Assembly (NCBI RefSeq): GCF_000203815.1
Contig: NW_004457729.1
Span: 1,054,674-1,118,673 of the forward strand
Direction: 5' to 3'
DNA length: 64,000 bases
Source of the DNA: Cavenderia fasciculata
Taxonomy: Eukaryota > Evosea > Eumycetozoa > Acytosteliales > Cavenderiaceae
In this document: one piece after another, positions 59,272 to 64,000 of the stretch
Position numbering within the stretch: position 1 is the first letter of the stretch
How the letters are laid out: every line of letters starts with the position of its first letter
The notes under the pieces: model-generated
The model's database searches: none
What the model was told of the DNA's origin: nothing
Seen by the model: only the letters and a program-made list of their open reading frames with translations
Position numbers and translations under genes: made by a program

Positions 59272-59906
59272 ATGGGTCACGCAAATAGTAAATTATCAAA
59301 GGCAGAGATGGATTCAATCTCTTCTTCATCTAGTTTCTCAAAGAATGAAATTTCTAAAATCTATGAAGAGTTTAAACTTCATGATAAGGATGGCAACGGA
59401 TCATTTGATAGAAATGGTAAATACTAACTACTCAAAGAGAATACTTATCAATCGATACTAATATTATATTTGATTTGTTTTTTATAAATTTAGAATTCAT
59501 TGCATTCTTTAAACCAAAGCTTCCAAGTTTCCCACATGAAAAGTTAACAGATCTATTTGAAGCATTTGATACTGATAAGAGTGGTACATTGGAGTTTAAA
59601 GAGTTGGTTGTAGCATTGTCAATCATTGGTAAGGGTACTCCAGAGGATAAGTTGGCTATCATTTTCGAAACCTACGATCAAGACAAGAGTGGAACATTAG
59701 AGTCAACCGAAATCAAAAAGATGACTGATCTCATGGTCAGCGTTGGAAAGGCTATGGGTAAGAGCGAAAAGGATGTTGGTGTCTTTATTGAAAAGCTACT
59801 CGAAAAGATTGACAAGGATCACAGCAAAACGATTACCAAGAAGGAATGGATCGAAGAAGGTTCCAAATCACCTTCACTTTTGGTACTTTTAGGTGTTACC
59901 AACTAA
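59272..59906 (+). CDS. Four-EF-hand, N-myristoylated calcium sensor
   Basis: Two exons, 59272..59416 and 59494..59906, 185 residues. The start MGHANSKLS is a fitting N-myristoylation signal (Gly2, Ser6). Four EF-hand loops are visible: DKDGNGSFDRNE (split by the intron before its last Glu), DTDKSGTLEFKE, DQDKSGTLESTE and DKDHSKTITKKE. All have Asp at position 1 and Glu at 12, so all four could bind Ca2+. The layout resembles calcineurin B, CBL and neuronal calcium sensor proteins; which one cannot be decided by eye. Likely membrane-tethered Ca2+ signalling adaptor. Confidence 0.88.
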
Positions 59907-60074
59907 AAAAGAATAAATAAATAGAATATAAATAATATTTAAATAGTTGTAAATTAAAGGAGGTGGAGGTTTATATAAATAAACCTTTTATTTATTTTTC
60001 CAATTAACATGATAAAAGGTAAAAGAGGTATCTATCGTATTAACCAATCATTTTAAATGGATCATAATGATTGG

Positions 60075-60105
<31 letters not shown>

Positions 60106-60291
60106 CACTCTATATAGACAAAAATCTATTCATAAAAGATAGATCTATTGTTGACCATGAATCGTGACACCTGTCAACCATCCTACAAAGTTTGTGCATA
60201 CATTGTATGAGATATGGTAGAGTAGGAGTGAAGAGGATGAGGAGGAGGAGGAGGAGGAGAAGGTTGAAATGATGAAGAGAGAGAAAGAGAT
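59907..60291. other. Convergent spacer
   Basis: 385 bases between two converging genes; includes (ATT)n at 60085-60110 and a GAGGAG purine run at 60235-60265. Nothing coding seen. Confidence 0.45.
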
Positions 60292-60821
60292 TTAATGAGC
60301 ATCCATCATTTCTTCAGTTTCCCATTCTTCAACCAAAATTGAAATGAGATCGGCAAGAGGTACTCTACTTGAAAATACTCCATTCTTGTTGATGAGTTCG
60401 TCTGTTACTTTCATAGCATCGATCGATTTTAGTTGTAATGGTTGTGGTTCTGGAGGAGATCTTCTAATGTTCTCCTTCTCCTCTGGTTGTTTGTTGTAAA
60501 CACCACTTCTCCATTCATCATTCATTTTCTTCCAATGGTCATATCCTTTTAATAAATAGATAATTAATATCAAACAAACTAGTTTCTTTCTTTCTTTCTT
60601 TGTTTCTCTCTCTTACCTTGATTTACAAAACCTCTAAATCTTTCATCATGAGGTATACCATCTTCATATTCATAGTTGATTTCATTGGTATCTATATCTG
60701 CTCTTCTTATTATACCATTTAAACCAGTCATATTGTTAACTGCTGATAAAGTTGTAGAAGTAGCAGTAGTTGTTGTTGTACTTGTAGTTGTAGTAGTTGT
60801 AGTATTATTATTCGTTGACAT
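60292..60821 (-). CDS. Gag1-like clamp (DUF4050) protein
   Basis: Two exons, complement(60292..60545, 60617..60821), 152 residues. The start used is [15 protein letters not shown]; longer frame upstream is Ile/Phe-rich and not needed. After a Thr-rich lead the conserved part begins: HDERFRGFVNQ|GYDHWKKMNDEW (intron inside the Gly codon, restored by splicing), then a Pro-rich link and VFSSRVPLADLISILVEEWE. The FVN-x-G-x-x-x-W-x-x-x-x-x-x-W and PL-x-x-x-(I/V)-x-x-LV-x-x-WE pattern matches the fungal/eukaryotic DUF4050 (clamp_Gag1-like) family. Molecular role in amoebae unknown. Confidence 0.7.
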
Positions 60822-61136
60822 TTCTATAAGGGTATATATATTAAGAAGAATAATAATAATAATAAAGAATATAAACAAATAAATAGATAAAACAAGAGAG
60901 ACAACACAAACAAGATACTAATGTTTGCACAAATAAAATGATAAAAATGATTCGACCAACAAACAACTAGTTGTTTTGAAACCAATTTAATTTAATTATC
61001 TATCTGCAAACATACATAAACAAAAGATATTACTATCTATATTGTCATTCATTCATTATATATACATGTGGTTGTAAATTTATTTAAAAAGAATAGTAAT
61101 AGTAGTCGTAGTTTATAATTATTTGTGTCACTTATT
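60822..61136. other. Intergenic spacer
   Basis: 315 bases between two minus-strand genes; AT-rich with AACAAACAA and CATTCATT tracts. Nothing seen. Confidence 0.45.
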
Positions 61137-61562
61137 CTATTCTTGATCTTGATCTTGTGAAGATTTAGATCTTGGTTGAATACCAAATTGATGTCTCTTG
61201 CTTCTCTTTTCATAGTATTCCTCTCTCTTGTCTTCTCTTTCAGAGAGCATTTTCTCTTCGATTGATAGATTAGCATCTAAACGTTTCTCTCTCTTTTCAG
61301 CTGCTACTCTAATCATTTCCTGAATATCTGATTGATCGTATTGTTCAGGTGGATAAACTACAAAATGATACTAATATAACAAAATAGTTGGTTAGTATCG
61401 ATATTGATCCATTCTATCCTTCTTCTTTTCTCTCTCTTTCTCTCTTACTCTTTTAATTAAATTATTTAATCTATCATCATCCAATATGTATAACGAACAA
61501 GTAATTGGCATCAATATGTAGACTGCGAATTTAAAGTATTCTAAACCACCCCACTTCTTCAT
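61137..61562 (-). CDS. pet100: PET100-like cytochrome c oxidase assembly factor
   Basis: Two exons, complement(61137..61370, 61449..61562), phase 0, 115 residues. The N-terminus has a single membrane segment (LEYFKFAVYILMPITCSLYI) followed by DDDRLNNLIKRYHFVVYPPE, the PET100 pattern of a short TM helix then a conserved YPPE. The rest is charged and helical (EKRLDANLSIEEKMLSERED). PET100 proteins sit in the mitochondrial inner membrane and help assemble complex IV. The tail is longer than in animals. Too short per exon for ordinary gene finding; splicing through TTATATTAG gives the YPPE join. Divergent from the next gene, 215 bases between starts. Confidence 0.8.
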
Positions 61563-61765
61563 TGTTATTTAATATATGTATGTATACTTATATACAAATA
61601 TGTAGATGTGCAGATCTTTACTACTCTCTGAATGATTCTGCAGATTACTGACCATTCATTCGTTTTTAAAAAAAAATATGTATCAAGAAATCTGATCAAT
61701 TAACTCTTTTTTGTTAAACAATCATCATTACGACAACAACAACTACAACTAAAACCTATTCACAT

Positions 61766-61780
61766 ATGGGTAAAAGATGA
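61766..61780 (+). promoter_or_regulatory. Four-codon upstream ORF overlapping the next start codon
   Basis: ATGGGTAAAAGATGA: ATG at 61766, stop TGA at 61778-61780, overlapping the main ATG at 61777 as ATGA. If the transcript starts upstream, ribosomes would meet the short frame first, so translation of the main frame would depend on leaky scanning or termination-reinitiation. Confidence 0.5.
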
Positions 61781-64000
61781 TTAACCATAGTTTAAACATT
61801 ACAAGACGTGCACTTACCATCGCAAACAATAGTAGTAGTTTAAGTATTAGATCAATAATATCATCGTCGTCTACACCACTATTGACCAGTCAAACCACAT
61901 CAATAGTATCACAATACAGTAGTAGCAACAACAACAACTATAGCAACAACAACAATAGTTACTACCAGAGAAACACCAAACAAGTATTTTCAAAGGTTGA
62001 ACAACAACAACAAGCAATACAAAGCGATATACAAGCAACCAAAGATGTTATCTTTGATAAAAAGTATGTAGTTCTACAACAACCATACAATACCTCTTTT
62101 TGTTTTTAAAACTTGTATCTAATATCTTATCTCTATTCATTTTTTTAGAAGTTTCCTTCAAGCTATAACAAGAAAACCTCGTATTTATTTTGGTTGTGAA
62201 AGTACATGGTTGACACATTTTATCAATACTGACAATGTAGAGATGATAATGTGGATGTTGATCAGATATATACCTTATACATCATATGATATAAAAGTGG
62301 AGAAATATCGATTCTCTTGGATGAACTTGTCGACATTTGAATTGTTGTATCAATATATTGCAACGAAAAAGAATGTTGGATTTATCAAGAAACTGTTTTC
62401 GAGTATGGTCGATACTAGATTATTACAGAGATTGTTTGAAAGGATGATCAAAGTGGGATCCAATGATATCATAGGACAAGAGGACAATGGACTACTGTTA
62501 AACATTAGATATCTATCGGCGTATCAATTCTCGGCTCTGTATTCACACAACTTGTTGGCTTCATTGGAACAACCAACAACACCATTTCCACACAAGGCGT
62601 TGTTTGATATTTTCAGTGCAAACGATGATACCTTGCCAATTCCCAAACTCCTTTCCATCTATAACCGATTGATTTTTATCAGACAGGAACATATTGCTCT
62701 CAACCTTCTTGCCAATCATGCAAAAGATCATCCAATCGAGCAATTGTATCGTCCATTTTGCTATTCTTTTGACCCGACTTCAAGAGGCTACTGGACATAT
62801 TTTAGAGAGATTCGAAAGCTTCCACAACCAACCCTCGAGACACTACCCACCAACCTTTTGACTCGATTCGATGGATATGTAATACCAGAGTCGAGGGAAT
62901 GTTTTCTCTTGGAAAAAGAGATTACCATGCCAGATGGTAAACCACAGGTAGTGATGGGTATTCTCGAGAGCTATTTCAAACTAGGCACTCTCCCATCGAG
63001 AAACCTCTTTTTAAGGGCCATTAGTTTTCTCGACAACCAGGCAGATCGAGCCACATACTATCGCTTTTTGGTTGAAACGGTACCAAAAATATACAAACCA
63101 TTCTTTGTGTCGTATGCAACACTTGGATTGATATTTCAAAAAAACTACCAGATTGGATTGCATTGGATGGAAATGGTGGCACCAACCTTTTCAAACTACA
63201 ACATTGTTCTCTTTGGTCTCACCAACAATTCAGAGTTTGACATTTTATTGGAAATCATGGAAACATCGGCTTTGAACAAGAGTTATCCACCATCACACAA
63301 TCTTTTAGCTCTCATCTCTGAGAGTGTATTGGCTCACAATTTATATCATCATATTCCAAAATTACTGTCCATCTTTGATTTATCCGATGATCTACCAGTC
63401 AACACTAAATCAATTTATTTTGATTTATTATTAAAACAAAAATTGGCAAGTCAAATGATTGAATTGACAGAAAAGGATAGACAATTATTACTACCAATAA
63501 CAAAAAATGGAATTGGATCAAAACATACAATTGTAAATGGTATGGCATTATTTTTGGCTCAATTTAAAGCGACCACTGGTGATATTGATCAAGATTTGAA
63601 TCATTTTATACAATTCTTTGGATTTGATAATGAAATGATCGTAGCAGAGATTCCGATACCTCAATGGTTGGATATTATACAAGATTTAACATCATCACCT
63701 AAAACTACACATATTGTAAATCCATTTATCAAGAGTACGTTGATAACCAACATTCATTTGGCCACCAAACAATCATTTAATCTAGAATTTTCTTCACTTT
63801 GTTTAAATGCATTTGGAGAGGATTCACAACAAAGAACCATGTATTTCAAGACTTTGGTTCGAACGCATCGAAGTATTATCATTTCACCAGAGGATAAAGA
63901 ATTGTTGGAACAAGATAATCCTCAAGACATTCACAAGATTAGATCATATATTGCATCGACGCCAGTTTTCAACGTTCACCCAAAACCAAAATTAGAATTA
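61777..64000 (+). CDS. Mitochondrial helical-repeat protein, 3' partial
   Basis: Exons 61777..62063 and 62149 onward; the second exon is open to the window end, so the 3' end is missing (about 713 residues visible). The N-terminus (MINHSLNITRRALTIANNSS) is a basic, Ser-rich probable mitochondrial presequence, followed by an Asn/Gln-rich linker. Splicing at GTATGT/TTTTTTAG gives FDKKSFLQAITRKPRIYFGC. The rest is Leu-rich helical sequence such as LGLIFQKNYQIGLHWMEMVA and TPFPHKALFDIFSANDD. Spacing resembles PPR/TPR-type solenoids, and it resembles the PPR-like gene at 52.6 kb in general style, but no clear motif was recognised. Confidence 0.75.

Overview
The window is eukaryotic nuclear DNA from a social amoeba (Dictyostelia). 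Evidence for this: very AT-rich intergenic DNA, short AT-rich GT-AG introns (mostly 60-110 bp), long AAT/AAC runs encoding polyasparagine, CAA runs encoding polyglutamine, compact gene spacing, and families typical of dictyostelids (ankyrin proteins with NRTEGC-type repeats, Asn-rich proteins, EF-hand mitochondrial carrier). A species outside the D. discoideum group (a Cavenderia- or Heterostelium-like lineage) is plausible from the moderate base composition and the ankyrin family, but this is inference. I saw no retroelement, virus-like element, CRISPR array, or convincing tRNA or rRNA gene.

Layout. 0-16.7 kb is housekeeping: TrmO-like tRNA methyltransferase (5' end outside the window), ALKBH1, the ER chaperone GRP94, phosphoserine aminotransferase, a VPS9-domain Rab GEF, ALG1 mannosyltransferase and the ribosome-collision E3 ligase ZNF598/Hel2. 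17-22 kb holds a recent head-to-tail duplicate pair of a large helical protein of unknown function. 22.5-27.9 kb holds two ankyrin-repeat genes. 28.1-30.7 kb holds a coiled-coil protein with a HEPN-like RN-x3-H motif and a Ser-Thr repeat tail, followed by a P-loop ATPase. 31.3-33 kb holds a small unknown gene and a YecM-like VOC protein. 33.1-35.6 kb is a minisatellite with gene debris and short repeats. 35.6-39.0 kb is a large Asn-rich repeat protein, split in this sequence by a one-base frame change. 40-43.4 kb holds ribosomal protein eS28 and an EF-hand mitochondrial carrier. 44-50.5 kb is a 2077-residue SAM + SNF2 helicase. 50.6-64 kb holds a GPI-type surface protein, a mitochondrial PPR-like protein, an internally duplicated unknown protein, a four-EF-hand myristoylated sensor, a Gag1-clamp (DUF4050) protein, a PET100-like cytochrome oxidase assembly factor, and the 5' part of a second mitochondrial helical protein running off the end.

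Functional links are mostly generic. Protein and RNA quality control is represented by GRP94, ALG1, ZNF598, TrmO, ALKBH1 and eS28. Mitochondrial biogenesis is represented by PET100, the PPR protein, the carrier and the 3'-terminal gene. The most unusual neighbourhood is 22.5-30.7 kb (ankyrin arrays, HEPN-like protein, P-loop ATPase). Its parts resemble those of intracellular defence systems, but linkage of function is inference only. Gene models were spliced by hand from reading frame continuity, GT/AG sites and family conservation; exon edges may be off by a few bases.
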